64,000 nucleotides of DNA, from assembly GCF_046054165.1 (NCBI RefSeq), contig NZ_JBFNXK010000005.1, forward strand, positions 211,000 to 274,999. Direction: 5' to 3'. The notes beneath the pieces are model-generated. The model searched no databases. It saw only the letters and a list, made by a program, of their open reading frames with translations, and was not told the origin of the DNA. Positions 44,795-54,874 of this stretch are shown here, one piece after another. How positions within the stretch are numbered: position 1 is the first letter of the stretch; the number at the start of each line of letters is the position of its first letter. The translations under genes and the position numbers were made by a program. The DNA comes from Celerinatantimonas sp046054165. Its GTDB lineage: Bacteria > Pseudomonadota > Gammaproteobacteria > Enterobacterales > Celerinatantimonadaceae.

Positions 44795-46552
44795 TTGAGC
44801 ACTGGTATTGATTTTAAACAACTAAAGCCAGATTTTTCATCTTGGCTTCCTTATCAAAACGATACAGCACCTTATGCCCAATTGCAGGCTCAATTTGTAG
44901 ATGCTTTTCAATTTTTTTGTTCCCAATCAGACAAGCACCTGATGCTGGTTCAAGCTCCCGTATTTTGTGAACCAGAACCACTCTTGAAGGCAACCTACCC
45001 ATCTCAGGCTAAATCACAAACCATTTTATATGAACAGCAACACGGCTATTTTGAGTTAGCGACTCAAGCCTCCTCTGCAAGTGGTAGAAAATGGATTTTT
45101 GACGAATCACTCTTCACTCAATATGTGATTGCAGAGCATTTTGCTCCAGAAGCTTTATTTGGCTCAATCCCTTCCCGTCTGGAACAAGGGACCTTGATAA
45201 CGGATATCGAGCAATACCATCCGGGACAAATTGCACTCGCCAATCATGGAATTTGGGTTGTTTATGCTCGAGACATTTTGGAGCAACCACAACTATGGCA
45301 ACAGCTGCTCACCTGTGTACAAACCGGACAATTACAACCACAAGACTTAACTTCAAAATCCTCTTATGGAGTAGCATTTGATGCCATTCCACTGTACTTA
45401 AAAGTTGTGATCTGGGGAGAAAGTAATGAGCTGGAACAACTCTTGGAGTTATCTCCTCGGTTATGGTATCAAGCTGCTATAAAATGTGAATTAAATGAAG
45501 AAGTTAAAGCAAACCAGGCTAATGTAAATGCTTGGTTGAGTGAGTTAAATCAGTATAGTCCACAGATTTTGACCAGCGACATTGAATTACAGCAATTATT
45601 ACTCCAGTTAGCCAGCCGACGTAGTGAACATAACCAATACCTGGCACTGGATTTTTCACCCATTGTACAATTGATTGCTCATGCAGCATTACAGCACTCT
45701 GAAATAACAGCACAATCACTCAAACAAGTTCTCACACAGCATGTCCATTATCGAAATGGTGAGTGGAAATGGTCGCAGCGTAGTTATATCGACAGACAAA
45801 TTAAAATTGATTTACATGGTCAACAAATCGGTCAGATTAACGGACTGTCTGTATTGGAAACTCCGGGGATCAGTTGCTCTTTCGGAGAACCGATGCGAAT
45901 TACCGCAACCGTTCATCTAGGTGAAGGTGACTTATCGGATGTGGAAAGAAAAGCAGAGCTTGCGGGGAATATCCATGCAAAATCAATGATGATTATTCAA
46001 GGATATCTCAGTCAACAGTTTGCCCGAGATGGTCATTTTCCATTAGCGGGTACTCTCGTTTTCGAGCAATCCTATCATGAGATAGATGGGGATAGTGCTT
46101 CACTCGCCTCTTTGATTGCTATTTTATCGTCATTATCAGGTTTACCTATTGATCAATCATTTGCAACAACAGGAGCGATTGACCAGTTAGGGAATGTCCT
46201 CGCGGTCGGTGGAATTAATGAAAAAATTGAAGGCTTTTTTCAGGTCTGCCAGCTCATCGATCCACAAAACCGCCACTCGATTATCATTCCTGCGGCAAAT
46301 TTACTACAATTAAACCTCAGCGATGATGTGGTTACTGCTGTAGAAATGCAGATTTTTACCATTCATGCCATTGAACGTGTCGAACAGGCGCTTGAGCTTC
46401 TTTTCAATCAACCCGCAGGTTCAACAAAAGCAGGCGCTGGGATCTTAGGTCAAATAGATAAAAGAGCTCAATTTTTTTATCAAAATGAAAATGATGATGA
46501 ACGATCAAGTCTTCTTGCTTGTCTATTTAAATGGTTAAAAAAACGCGGATGA
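44795..46552 (+). CDS. ycbZ: Lon-like protease YcbZ
   Basis: A 585-residue Lon-type protease without the usual AAA+ strength of Lon. The C-terminal protease domain has the Ser in EIDGDSASLASLIAILSSLSG and the Lys in VGGINEKIEGFF, with TGAIDQLGNVLAVGG between them. The N-terminal half is divergent, and no clear Walker A motif was found, in agreement with YcbZ (586 in E. coli). Translation starts at TTG 44795, nine bases after GAGG, inside a T-run. It precedes fabA as in E. coli. Confidence 0.93.
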   Translation: MSTGIDFKQLKPDFSSWLPYQNDTAPYAQLQAQFVDAFQFFCSQSDKHLMLVQAPVFCEPEPLLKATYPSQAKSQTILYEQQHGYFELATQASSASGRKWIFDESLFTQYVIAEHFAPEALFGSIPSRLEQGTLITDIEQYHPGQIALANHGIWVVYARDILEQPQLWQQLLTCVQTGQLQPQDLTSKSSYGVAFDAIPLYLKVVIWGESNELEQLLELSPRLWYQAAIKCELNEEVKANQANVNAWLSELNQYSPQILTSDIELQQLLLQLASRRSEHNQYLALDFSPIVQLIAHAALQHSEITAQSLKQVLTQHVHYRNGEWKWSQRSYIDRQIKIDLHGQQIGQINGLSVLETPGISCSFGEPMRITATVHLGEGDLSDVERKAELAGNIHAKSMMIIQGYLSQQFARDGHFPLAGTLVFEQSYHEIDGDSASLASLIAILSSLSGLPIDQSFATTGAIDQLGNVLAVGGINEKIEGFFQVCQLIDPQNRHSIIIPAANLLQLNLSDDVVTAVEMQIFTIHAIERVEQALELLFNQPAGSTKAGAGILGQIDKRAQFFYQNENDDERSSLLACLFKWLKKRG

Positions 46553-46615
46553 AAGGTTGTTTCAACCTCGGGACTCCGTTAAAGTACTCGCAATTTTTGG
46601 AATTATTAATCTATT

Positions 46616-47158
46616 ATGTCAGAGCAACCAAAATCACAAAAAGAATTAGGAAAGACTAGTTTCAGTCGGGATGAACTACTCGCATGTAGCCAGGGAGAAT
46701 TATTTGGTGAAGGAAATAGCCAACTCCCCGCGCCCAATATGCTGATGATGGATCGTATTGCACATATCTCTGACGAAGGTGGTTTATACGGTAAAGGTGA
46801 AATTATTGCAGAGCTGGATATTCATGACGACCTGTGGTTCTTCGGCTGTCATTTTCCAGGCGACCCAGTTATGCCAGGCTGTTTAGGTTTAGATGCGATG
46901 TGGCAGTTAGTCGGCTTCTTCTTAGGATGGCAAGGCGGTCCAGGCAAAGGCCGTGCTTTGGGCGTTGGTGAAGTTAAATTTACGGGCCAAGTTCTCCCAA
47001 CCGCACAAAAAGTAACTTATCGAATCGACTTTAAACGCGTAATTAATCGCAAATTGGTGATGGGAATCGCTGATGGCCGAGTTGAAGTTGATGGTCGAGA
47101 AATTTATAGCGCTAAAGATCTAAAAGTCGGTTTATTTAAAGATACAAGTGCATTTTAA
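46616..47158 (+). CDS. fabA: 3-hydroxyacyl-[acyl-carrier-protein] dehydratase/isomerase
   Basis: A 180-residue FabA (E. coli, 172), which dehydrates 3-hydroxydecanoyl-ACP and isomerises the product to start unsaturated fatty acid synthesis. The active-site His is in FFGCHFPGDPVMPGCLGLDAMWQLVGF, together with the conserved Asp in GLDAMWQ. LPAPNMLMMDRI is the usual N-terminal part. It follows ycbZ by 63 bp and is ended by a strong hairpin. Confidence 0.98.
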   Translation: MSEQPKSQKELGKTSFSRDELLACSQGELFGEGNSQLPAPNMLMMDRIAHISDEGGLYGKGEIIAELDIHDDLWFFGCHFPGDPVMPGCLGLDAMWQLVGFFLGWQGGPGKGRALGVGEVKFTGQVLPTAQKVTYRIDFKRVINRKLVMGIADGRVEVDGREIYSAKDLKVGLFKDTSAF

Positions 47159-47189
47159 CGAGATAACCACTTGTATCTTTAACACCATG

Positions 47190-47215
47190 AGCCCGGGATT
47201 TCCGGGCTTTTTATT
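47190..47215 (+). terminator. Terminator of fabA
   Basis: Arms AGCCCGG and CCGGGCT around GATTT, then TTTTATT, 31 nt after the stop. It adjoins the 3' end of rmf. Confidence 0.9.
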
Positions 47216-47387
47216 AATCCGTCATACCGCCGCTTCGTTCTCCAAACGCGTCACGCCATCCACCAAACCAATGCCCCCGAGCATCAGCCCCAAAATAAGG
47301 ACAACTGTCTTTTGAACGTCCTGCCAACCCGGCCTGATAACCTTTGGAACGAGCTCGTTCTAAGCGATCGCGTTTTTGTCTTTTCAT
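47214..47387 (-). CDS. rmf: Ribosome modulation factor
   Basis: A 57-residue RMF, which pairs 70S ribosomes into inactive 100S dimers in stationary phase. MKRQKRDRLERARSKGYQAGLAGRS is nearly the E. coli sequence, and CPY and the Trp-rich GHWFGGWRDA follow. The start at 47387 is fixed by this match and by GAGGG eight bases upstream; an in-frame upstream ATG to 47477 would read through a large hairpin and is rejected. The fabA-rmf convergent order is shared with many gammaproteobacteria. Confidence 0.97.
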   Translation of the reverse strand: MKRQKRDRLERARSKGYQAGLAGRSKDSCPYFGADARGHWFGGWRDAFGERSGGMTD

Positions 47388-47416
47388 AGAGCAACCCTCT
47401 TGGTGGTAGTCATTAA

Positions 47417-47448
47417 AAAAGCAGAAGGTGAATTCACCTTCTGCTTTT
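47417..47448 (-). terminator. Perfect 32-bp palindrome upstream of rmf
   Basis: Positions 47417-47448 read the same on both strands and centre on GAATTC. On the minus strand a run of six T follows (47420-47415), so it has every mark of an intrinsic terminator for the DUF3466 gene, which stops at 47517. It is only 30 nt before the rmf start codon, so it may also sit in the rmf leader. Confidence 0.8.
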
Positions 47449-47516
47449 ACTATCGCCAAATATGAATCGTTCGTCAAAGACTAAAATTCAAAGCATAATT
47501 TAACTAGTTGATCTTT

Positions 47517-49487
47517 TTATGACGCTTTAAAAGTTTCTCTACGTTTCGTGATGAATCTCACAAACGCTGCAGGAATTAGCAATAAGACCAACCAACCAGC
47601 TGCACCGCCGGAACGACTATAACTTCCTGTACTCGCTTCATATGATGGACAAGATGACAATGTCGTATTGTCCGGTGCTGAGGTCCCGGCATGATAGAGC
47701 CGTAACAACACAGGGGTTGCGTTATTTCTATCGATATAGTCATCCTCTGACGCATATTTATACCCCGAGGCCAGCACGTAATAACCATCAGAAGTACTAT
47801 TTTCAACAACAGAACGAGCAGACTCAATGCGGTAATAAGGGCGCATCGCCACATTTGAATCATTCTCATAGCAGGTCAAACTTTCTAATGACCACTCATG
47901 ATCTTCCCCGCTACTTTCACTATCCCCCATATATCCCAGCACATCAAATAGAAATGCCTGTTGTCGACGCCGAATCCCGTTATACGCTGTTATATTCTCA
48001 GCATCACGCTTCCCGACGGCATAACCCAACGTATGTTCAATCGCAACAATTTGGTTACTTGCGCCATTAAAAGGGCTATCTCTTAGTGGCCAACGAACGG
48101 TTCCAGACACATTTTCACCACTAGGCGATAAAGCCCCCGCGGTCAACGGGATCTGACTAATAAAAAAGTTAACCGCTTGGTTATGATCACTGGATACATC
48201 ACTGGTAGTCAGTCGCTCATTACCAACAACGTAAATATTCGAGCTAATCGGATTGGTTAAATCTGTAGCCCACTGATCCCGGACATCGTTATCATCATCA
48301 TTTCCAACTAAATCAGTACCTGATAACACATACCGATTAGCGGTCGTCCCATCATAGGTATACAACACGGCCCGCACATAGCCATCCAGATCTCCTCGAC
48401 CATCTGCATACGTGCTATATCCGGCAAAAATGCCATTATTTGATGAGGCTAATGCTGCTGCCGAATAGTTAGTACTAGAATCCTCCCGATGTAGCCAGTC
48501 ACTGCTCAACAAAGTTGCACTCGCTGTCGTACTATTGCCCGCCGTAAAAGATACCGAACTCAAATTCCAAGCACTCGCCTGAGTTGAAAAGCCTGGGCAT
48601 ACCCGATAATCACCATTACTAAAATTACTGCCATCCTCTCTCCGGTAACAGTCTTCAAAATGGTTATCATCATCGTTATCAAAATTATCACTGACACCAG
48701 AGAGTCCTAAAGCCGTCAGGTTGCCATTACTGTCAGTTCCCAATGCATAACTAGCCGATACCCCTCCGCCATAAGATGCAGGAGCATAAGATGGGGTTAA
48801 CGTAATATGGTATGTGCCATCGAGCGATTCAACGAATCCTTTAGGAGTAGATCGATTATTTGGGTCAAAATCATAACCAGTCACCCAATAGGTCGTTACA
48901 CCACCAATAGATAGCTGTGTTGGGCTAATGGATGTAATCCGGGTGTCATGATCATCACTCGTCACACTATTGATATAGACCTTCGATAGAACACTGTTTC
49001 CCGAACCATCGCTTAATACATTGAAAAAAGTAGAATCAAATCCGGTGACGCCAGTAGAGGATGCCGAACTTAAATCTGAACTTCTCAGTCCAAATAACCA
49101 GCTGGAATAACCACTCCCCGCATTAAATGCCCCCTCGAGCGCATTTCGATAATCATCGCCAAAACCATCATTGGCACCATCCGCACCACTCCAGTAAAGA
49201 TCACATACCGTATCAGCGTATTGACACTCGTAGGCGAATGAATAAGGCTGATTCATATCGTAATAACTGAATGGAGAACGCATCCGCATGGCATTACCGA
49301 CCACATAATTGCCTTGGTTGGTTATACCCGCACCGGTTATCTCATGATTTGCATTTGCAAGAGCATCGGCTTGATCAATGCCGATCTCCTCAACCGTAAA
49401 ATAAGGGGCCACCGCAGCGGCATAACTCTCCGTACAGACAAGGGCTGCCCCAAGAGGCCAATAGCGCAATAAATTTTTTAACATCAT
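47517..49487 (-). CDS. DUF3466 family exported protein with GlyGly-CTERM-type tail
   Basis: A 656-residue exported protein of the DUF3466 family, function unknown. A signal peptide starts MMLKNLLRYWPLGAALVC. The C-terminus has SGGAAGWLVLLLIPAAFVRFITKRR: Gly-Gly, a membrane helix, then basic residues, which is the layout for GlyGly-CTERM sorting by rhombosortase. Much of the middle is rich in Asp, Ser, Tyr and Gly. The start at 49487 overlaps the uup stop (ATGA), so the two are co-translated; the frame upstream of it lies inside uup and is not used. The uup-DUF3466-rmf order is typical of Vibrio and Shewanella relatives. Confidence 0.85.
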   Translation of the reverse strand: MMLKNLLRYWPLGAALVCTESYAAAVAPYFTVEEIGIDQADALANANHEITGAGITNQGNYVVGNAMRMRSPFSYYDMNQPYSFAYECQYADTVCDLYWSGADGANDGFGDDYRNALEGAFNAGSGYSSWLFGLRSSDLSSASSTGVTGFDSTFFNVLSDGSGNSVLSKVYINSVTSDDHDTRITSISPTQLSIGGVTTYWVTGYDFDPNNRSTPKGFVESLDGTYHITLTPSYAPASYGGGVSASYALGTDSNGNLTALGLSGVSDNFDNDDDNHFEDCYRREDGSNFSNGDYRVCPGFSTQASAWNLSSVSFTAGNSTTASATLLSSDWLHREDSSTNYSAAALASSNNGIFAGYSTYADGRGDLDGYVRAVLYTYDGTTANRYVLSGTDLVGNDDDNDVRDQWATDLTNPISSNIYVVGNERLTTSDVSSDHNQAVNFFISQIPLTAGALSPSGENVSGTVRWPLRDSPFNGASNQIVAIEHTLGYAVGKRDAENITAYNGIRRRQQAFLFDVLGYMGDSESSGEDHEWSLESLTCYENDSNVAMRPYYRIESARSVVENSTSDGYYVLASGYKYASEDDYIDRNNATPVLLRLYHAGTSAPDNTTLSSCPSYEASTGSYSRSGGAAGWLVLLLIPAAFVRFITKRRETFKAS

Positions 49488-51379
49488 TGATTTTTTAATT
49501 CTTCCAGTTCTTCCCAACGATTAAACAAATGTTCCAGCAATGCTTCTGATTCAGAAAGTTGCTGCAGCACAGCCTGGGTCACTTCCGCATCCTGCGAAAA
49601 AAACTCAGCGCTATTCACCTGTTCCTGAAGTATTTCAAGTTGTTTCTCAGCTTCGGCAATCTGATCGGGTAACCCTTCTAACTCACGCTGTAATTTATAG
49701 GATAATTTCCCTTGGTTACGCGATCGTTTTTCGACCGTTTTCTTAGATTTAGCAACCTCTTCAACCGAAACTTCAAGCGCTTGCTGTCGCTCCAACTGGA
49801 GTTGTAAATCTTGATATCCCCCGACGGACTTTTCAATTTGTCCATCCCCGGCGAAATACCAAACCTGTGTGACGGTATTATCAATAAAAGCCCTATCATG
49901 GCTTACTAAAAATAATGTTCCCTGGTAATTGGCAATTAATTCTTCTAAAAGTTCCAACGTCTCCACATCAAGATCGTTGGTAGGTTCATCCAAAACGAGT
50001 AAATTGGCTGATTTTAAAAATAATCTGGCTAGTAATAAACGATTTTTTTCGCCTCCCGAAAGAGCTTTAACAGGTGTAAAAGCCCGCTTGGGAGGAAATA
50101 GAAAATCTTGTAAATAACCGAGGACGTGGCGAGTCTGACCATTGACTTCTATGTCTTGCTTTCCATCAGCTAAGTTATCCATTACTGTTTTTTCAGGATC
50201 TAACGTCTGCCGATATTGATCAAAATAAGCAACTTCCAACTTGGTCCCGCAACGCAATATTCCCTGCGTTGGCTCTAACTGTCCCAATAGCAGTTTAAGC
50301 AATGTTGATTTACCACTGCCATTCGGTCCCACTAACGCAATTTTATCACCACGTAATACTTGGAAATTAAACGCTTTGAGAATGGTCTTATCACCATATT
50401 CAAAACCTAAATTTTCGCCTTCAAATACCAGCTTGCCAGAACGCTGACTCATATCCATCTGCATTTTGGAAACGCCCTGACGTTCGACCCGATCCTGTCG
50501 CTCCTGACGCAATGCTTTTAAGGCCCTGACTCGGCCTTCATTACGCGTTCTTCGAGCTTTAATCCCCTGCCGGATCCAAGCTTCCTCTTCTGCTAATTTT
50601 TTATCAAATTGATCGTTTTTTTCAGCTTCGACTCGAAGCCATTCGGCTTTCCCTTCAATATATTGCTGATAGCTTCCAGGCCATGATGTCAAAACACCCC
50701 GATCAATATCAACAATACGGGTAGCCAGACGCTGAATAAAGGCTCGGTCATGACTAATAAAGACAATAGTCCCCGAGAAGCCTAATAAAAATTCTTCCAA
50801 CCATTTAATGGTATCGACATCCAGATGGTTGGTCGGTTCATCTAATAACAGCAAATCCGGTTGACATGCTAACGCCTGCGCCAGAGCCACTTTTCGAAGC
50901 CAGCCCCCTGAAAGCCCTCGCAAAGATTGCTGTGGATCTAACCCTAACCAAGAGATTGCTTTATTCACCTGAGTATCAAAGGTCCAACCATCTTGTGCTT
51001 CAATCTGTTGCTGCAGGGAAGCTAATCGATCTAATACCTTTTCACTCTGATCCGTGGCCGCCTGAACACTCAACTGATAAAAATCCCGTAGAATCTGGCC
51101 TAATTCAGCATGCCCACTTGCCACATAGTCATATACGGTTTGATCAGAGGCGGCTGGAGGATCTTGTTGTAATCTGGCAATCACAACATCATTTACAACC
51201 TGCCGTTGTCCTGAATCCAACTGAACATTCCCAGCTAGAACCTGAAGCAGGGTACTTTTCCCGGCCCCATTTCGCCCGACCAAACAAACCCGTTCCTGCT
51301 TATGGATCTGTAAATTGGCTCGGTCTAATAAAGGATGATCGCCATAGGCTAACATCGCATCCTGTAAACTAATTAACAC
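49484..51379 (-). CDS. uup: ABC-F ATPase Uup
   Basis: A 631-residue ABC-F protein with two ATP-binding cassettes on one chain and no membrane helices (E. coli Uup, 635). Walker A: GRNGAGKSTLL and GPNGSGKSTLL; signatures LSGGWLRK and LSGGEKNR; each is followed by LLLDEPTNHLD or LVLDEPTNDLD. A C-terminal coiled coil (~545-631) binds DNA or the ribosome in the family. It starts with GTG at 51379. Uup affects transposon excision and ribosome function. Confidence 0.96.
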   Translation of the reverse strand: MLISLQDAMLAYGDHPLLDRANLQIHKQERVCLVGRNGAGKSTLLQVLAGNVQLDSGQRQVVNDVVIARLQQDPPAASDQTVYDYVASGHAELGQILRDFYQLSVQAATDQSEKVLDRLASLQQQIEAQDGWTFDTQVNKAISWLGLDPQQSLRGLSGGWLRKVALAQALACQPDLLLLDEPTNHLDVDTIKWLEEFLLGFSGTIVFISHDRAFIQRLATRIVDIDRGVLTSWPGSYQQYIEGKAEWLRVEAEKNDQFDKKLAEEEAWIRQGIKARRTRNEGRVRALKALRQERQDRVERQGVSKMQMDMSQRSGKLVFEGENLGFEYGDKTILKAFNFQVLRGDKIALVGPNGSGKSTLLKLLLGQLEPTQGILRCGTKLEVAYFDQYRQTLDPEKTVMDNLADGKQDIEVNGQTRHVLGYLQDFLFPPKRAFTPVKALSGGEKNRLLLARLFLKSANLLVLDEPTNDLDVETLELLEELIANYQGTLFLVSHDRAFIDNTVTQVWYFAGDGQIEKSVGGYQDLQLQLERQQALEVSVEEVAKSKKTVEKRSRNQGKLSYKLQRELEGLPDQIAEAEKQLEILQEQVNSAEFFSQDAEVTQAVLQQLSESEALLEHLFNRWEELEELKNQ

Positions 51380-51423
51380 GTTGATATCTCAATTTATATA
51401 ATTGTCAGGCTGAATAACCCAGA

Positions 51424-53541
51424 TTATTTTGCCTGAACATGATGAATTAACCAACAACGATGAATCGATTTATTTCGTTCAAAATCTAAAGGTAACGACA
51501 TCGAAGAAACATCCTGCCACTCAAAACCAGTTTCAGCCATTGCCTCGACATCTAACTTAAATTGGCGCTTGTTATTCGAAAAAACCAGTGTTCCATCTTC
51601 ACTTAATCTCGACATGGCCTGTTTAATCAGTGTCATGTGATCACGTTGCACATCAAAGGTCCCCTCCATTTTTTTCGAATTAGAAAAGGTAGGAGGATCC
51701 AAGAAAATAAGATCAAACTGGCGCTGATCTGGCAGTGCTAACCACTTCAGACAATCCGCCCGAATAAATTCATGGTCACTAATCGTCAAATGGTTCAGCC
51801 TGAAGTTATCCATCGCCCAATTCAAATACGTTTTCGACATATCGATGGTGGTCACTAGCGTCGCACCACCTAATGCCGCATGAACACTAGCGCTTCCAGT
51901 ATACGCAAATAAATTTAGCACGCGTTTACCTTGGCTATGCTGAGCTAACCAATGCCGCATATTCCGATGATCCAAGAATAATCCAGTATCAAGATAGTCT
52001 CTTAAATTGACATACAATTTAGCGCCATATTCTTCCACCACCAGACGGTTTTTTTGCTCATCTATTTTTTGATACTGCGCTCGCCCCTGCTGTCGTTGAC
52101 GCTGCTTAACAATCACTTTCGATGCATCGGCCAACCCGCTTTCCGAGATCCCGGTGACAGCATCAAACAAACGCTGACTAGCTTTTTTAGGATCGATTGA
52201 CTTAGGTGCCTGATACTCTTGAATAACCCAATAATCCTGATAGCGATCGACCGCCATATTATATTCAGGGAGATCAGCATCGTAGATTCGATAACACTCG
52301 ATCCCTTCCCGCTCTAACCATTTAGCTAACTTCTTCTGATTTTTCTTAAGTCGATTAATAAAATCCTGAGCATAACGCTGCTCTGATGCTTTAACAGCAA
52401 CATCACTAAGTTGGTACAGTTTTAAAGTACAATCCAGAGGCCCATTGGAAAATTTATACTGCTTATCGGATCGCAGACGTAGATAATCTAAGAGTTCAAC
52501 GGAGGAAGACAGCAAAGCAACCCGCCAAGATGGAAAATATTCTTTTAACTGCCGCCCCAACTGACTGAATAATCCAGTTAATGCTGGAACTTCATCCAAA
52601 CGCTCTCCATAAGGGGGATTCGATAAAATCAAACCACTGGTTACTTCGGGCACTGGATTAATTAATGCTTTTGCATCGCCTTGATCGATCTGGATCCATT
52701 TAGCAAGCCCTGCACGTTGCACATTTCGACGAGCCATTTTGACCATATTGGCATCAATATCATAACCAAATAATTGCTGCTGACACTGATTTTTACCCGC
52801 TTCACTTCGAGACTGAACTTCTGCTCGCAGTTGGGTCCAAGTAGCCGGATCAAAATCAGATAAATCTTCCAGAGCATAATGATCCCGATACGCCCCTGGA
52901 GCAATATCCGCTTTTTGCATAAAGGCCTCAATGAGTAGAGTCCCAGCACCACACATCGGATCCAATAAAATTGCCTGCTGCCAATTAGCCCGAGCGGCAA
53001 TACCCGCAGCTAAATTTTCTTTTAACGGTGCTTTACCCTGCACTTCACGGTAACCCCGCTGATGCAATGGCTCCCCCGCCAAATCTAAAAATAGAGCAGC
53101 CTGTTCACGATGAATATGCAACACAATTCGGATATCTGCCTGCTGTCGATCCACACTCGGGCGTTGTCCACATTTTGTGGAAAACCGATCCACTATTGCG
53201 TCTTTTACTTTTAAGGCACCAAACTGGCTATTATTGACAATCTGGTTTGTTCCACTGCAATGCACAGCAAAAGTCTGACCGACATGAAACCAATCTTCCC
53301 AATGGATATAATTGGCAGCCAGATAAAGGTCCATGATGTCATGGATTTCAAAACTTGAGAGTTTTAACAGAATACGTGAGGCAAAACGACTCCATAAACA
53401 AATGTGGTAGGATTGAGCCTGAGTCGCTTGAAAGCGTACCCCGCCCCCAATAATTTTGGTATCCGTTGCGCCCATCGATACCAACTCGGATTCGACTAAC
53501 TGCTCTAGCCCCCGAGCAGCCGATGCAAAATATTCTGCCAT
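51424..53541 (-). CDS. rlmL: 23S rRNA methyltransferase RlmKL
   Basis: A 705-residue fusion that methylates G2445 and G2069 of 23S rRNA (E. coli RlmL, 702). Order: ferredoxin-like and THUMP domain (~1-160), RlmL methyltransferase (~160-390) with LDPMCGAGTLLIEAF and LSNPPYGERLDE, then RlmK methyltransferase (~400-705) with VLNLFAYTGSASVHAALGGA and LIFLDPPTFSNSKKM. It is followed by uup as in E. coli. Confidence 0.97.
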   Translation of the reverse strand: MAEYFASAARGLEQLVESELVSMGATDTKIIGGGVRFQATQAQSYHICLWSRFASRILLKLSSFEIHDIMDLYLAANYIHWEDWFHVGQTFAVHCSGTNQIVNNSQFGALKVKDAIVDRFSTKCGQRPSVDRQQADIRIVLHIHREQAALFLDLAGEPLHQRGYREVQGKAPLKENLAAGIAARANWQQAILLDPMCGAGTLLIEAFMQKADIAPGAYRDHYALEDLSDFDPATWTQLRAEVQSRSEAGKNQCQQQLFGYDIDANMVKMARRNVQRAGLAKWIQIDQGDAKALINPVPEVTSGLILSNPPYGERLDEVPALTGLFSQLGRQLKEYFPSWRVALLSSSVELLDYLRLRSDKQYKFSNGPLDCTLKLYQLSDVAVKASEQRYAQDFINRLKKNQKKLAKWLEREGIECYRIYDADLPEYNMAVDRYQDYWVIQEYQAPKSIDPKKASQRLFDAVTGISESGLADASKVIVKQRQRQQGRAQYQKIDEQKNRLVVEEYGAKLYVNLRDYLDTGLFLDHRNMRHWLAQHSQGKRVLNLFAYTGSASVHAALGGATLVTTIDMSKTYLNWAMDNFRLNHLTISDHEFIRADCLKWLALPDQRQFDLIFLDPPTFSNSKKMEGTFDVQRDHMTLIKQAMSRLSEDGTLVFSNNKRQFKLDVEAMAETGFEWQDVSSMSLPLDFERNKSIHRCWLIHHVQAK

Positions 53542-53657
53542 AATTTATCAGCCAACTTAAAAATAGTTAGCCATTATAGCGTTTTTTAAGGATAAGCCGT
53601 AATTTTTAACAAATTGAATGCTATTTAATCGCTTAGCTATTAATTCTGGAATTTCTC

Positions 53658-53699
53658 TTGCATTTAGTTTCGGTCTTCCCTAATATGCGCTGCATCGGA
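53658..53699 (+). promoter_or_regulatory. Promoter of the initiator tRNA array
   Basis: TTGCAT (53658-53663) and TAATAT (53681-53686) are 17 bases apart. The -10 is followed at once by GCGC, a GC-rich discriminator of the kind linked to stringent control of stable RNA. The first tRNA begins 14 bases after the -10 box. Confidence 0.75.
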
Positions 53700-53776
<77 letters not shown>

Positions 53777-53790
53777 ATCCGATATGTCGT

Positions 53791-53867
<77 letters not shown>

Positions 53868-53890
53868 ATTCGGCATTCAAATTATATTGT

Positions 53891-53967
<77 letters not shown>

Positions 53968-54051
53968 ATCTAATCTCTCCTCATTCAATTTTGCTTTTTT
54001 TCATCACAAATCGCTACAATAGATGTCATCTGTTATCTATCGAAAAATTAT

Positions 54052-54684
54052 ATGTCTTTTACAATCATACCTGTGACTTCTTTTAGTCAGAACTGTTCAT
54101 TGATCTGGTGCGATCAAACCCGACAGGCGGCCTGGGTTGATCCCGGAGGGGAAGCCAATCGACTGATACAAACTGCAACCGAGCACAATGTTCAGATAAC
54201 TAAAATTCTACTCACTCATGGACACTTAGATCATGTTGGTGCAGCGTTAGAACTAGCCAATCATTATGAAGTCGAAATTATCGGGCCGCAAATAGCCGAT
54301 CAATTCTGGTTGGATCACCTTCCCGAACAAAGCCAGATGTTTGGCTTAGCGCATTGTGAGGCATTTATCCCCCATCATTGGCTCTCGCATGGCGATATGG
54401 TCACGATTGGTGAACAAGAGCTGGAAGTCCGTCATTGTCCCGGCCATACTCCGGGTCATATTGTATTTATCAACCATCAACAACGGCTCGCATGGGTGGG
54501 TGATGTTCTTTTTCACGGTGGCATTGGCCGGACCGATTTTCCTCAAGGCAATTATGAAGCACTCATTCATTCCATTAAAAATGAACTCTTGACCCTTCCT
54601 GATGATTATCAATTTATTCCCGGACATGGCCCCAGTTCAACTATAGGAAATGAAAGAACACGGAATCCGTTCCTGAAAGGTTAA
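54052..54684 (+). CDS. gloC: Hydroxyacylglutathione hydrolase GloC (metallo-beta-lactamase fold)
   Basis: A 210-residue glyoxalase II-type enzyme (YcbL; E. coli, 215). IIPVTSFSQNCSLIWCDQT is diagnostic. Zinc ligands are in LTHGHLDHVGAA, HCPGHTPGHIVF, GDVLFHGGIGRTDFP and IPGHGPSSTIG. It hydrolyses lactoylglutathione, the product of GloA, to lactate and glutathione. Confidence 0.96.
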   Translation: MSFTIIPVTSFSQNCSLIWCDQTRQAAWVDPGGEANRLIQTATEHNVQITKILLTHGHLDHVGAALELANHYEVEIIGPQIADQFWLDHLPEQSQMFGLAHCEAFIPHHWLSHGDMVTIGEQELEVRHCPGHTPGHIVFINHQQRLAWVGDVLFHGGIGRTDFPQGNYEALIHSIKNELLTLPDDYQFIPGHGPSSTIGNERTRNPFLKG

Positions 54685-54773
54685 TGTAATAAAATCGTTT
54701 GATGCCGAACCAGTGCTGTACGCAATAGCAACGTGCTTTGAACGCTTGATGAAATAAACCAACTCAAGTTAAA

Positions 54774-54793
54774 GGGACTTCAGATGAAGTCCC
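54774..54793. terminator. Hairpin between gloC and msrA
   Basis: Arms GGGACTTC and GAAGTCCC around AGAT; on the minus strand TTTAACTT follows, so it most likely ends msrA. The gloC side has only CTCAATG. Confidence 0.6.
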
Positions 54794-54874
54794 CTCAATG
54801 CAATAAAAATAATATCTAACAACAGAATACAAGTAACAATAACCCAACTCTGCTTTTCTAAGCTAACGCGATCA

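Noticed and set aside
47388..47477. N-terminal extension of rmf
   Set aside because: It would translate the perfect palindrome, and the E. coli-like start MKRQKRDR is preceded by a good ribosome site.
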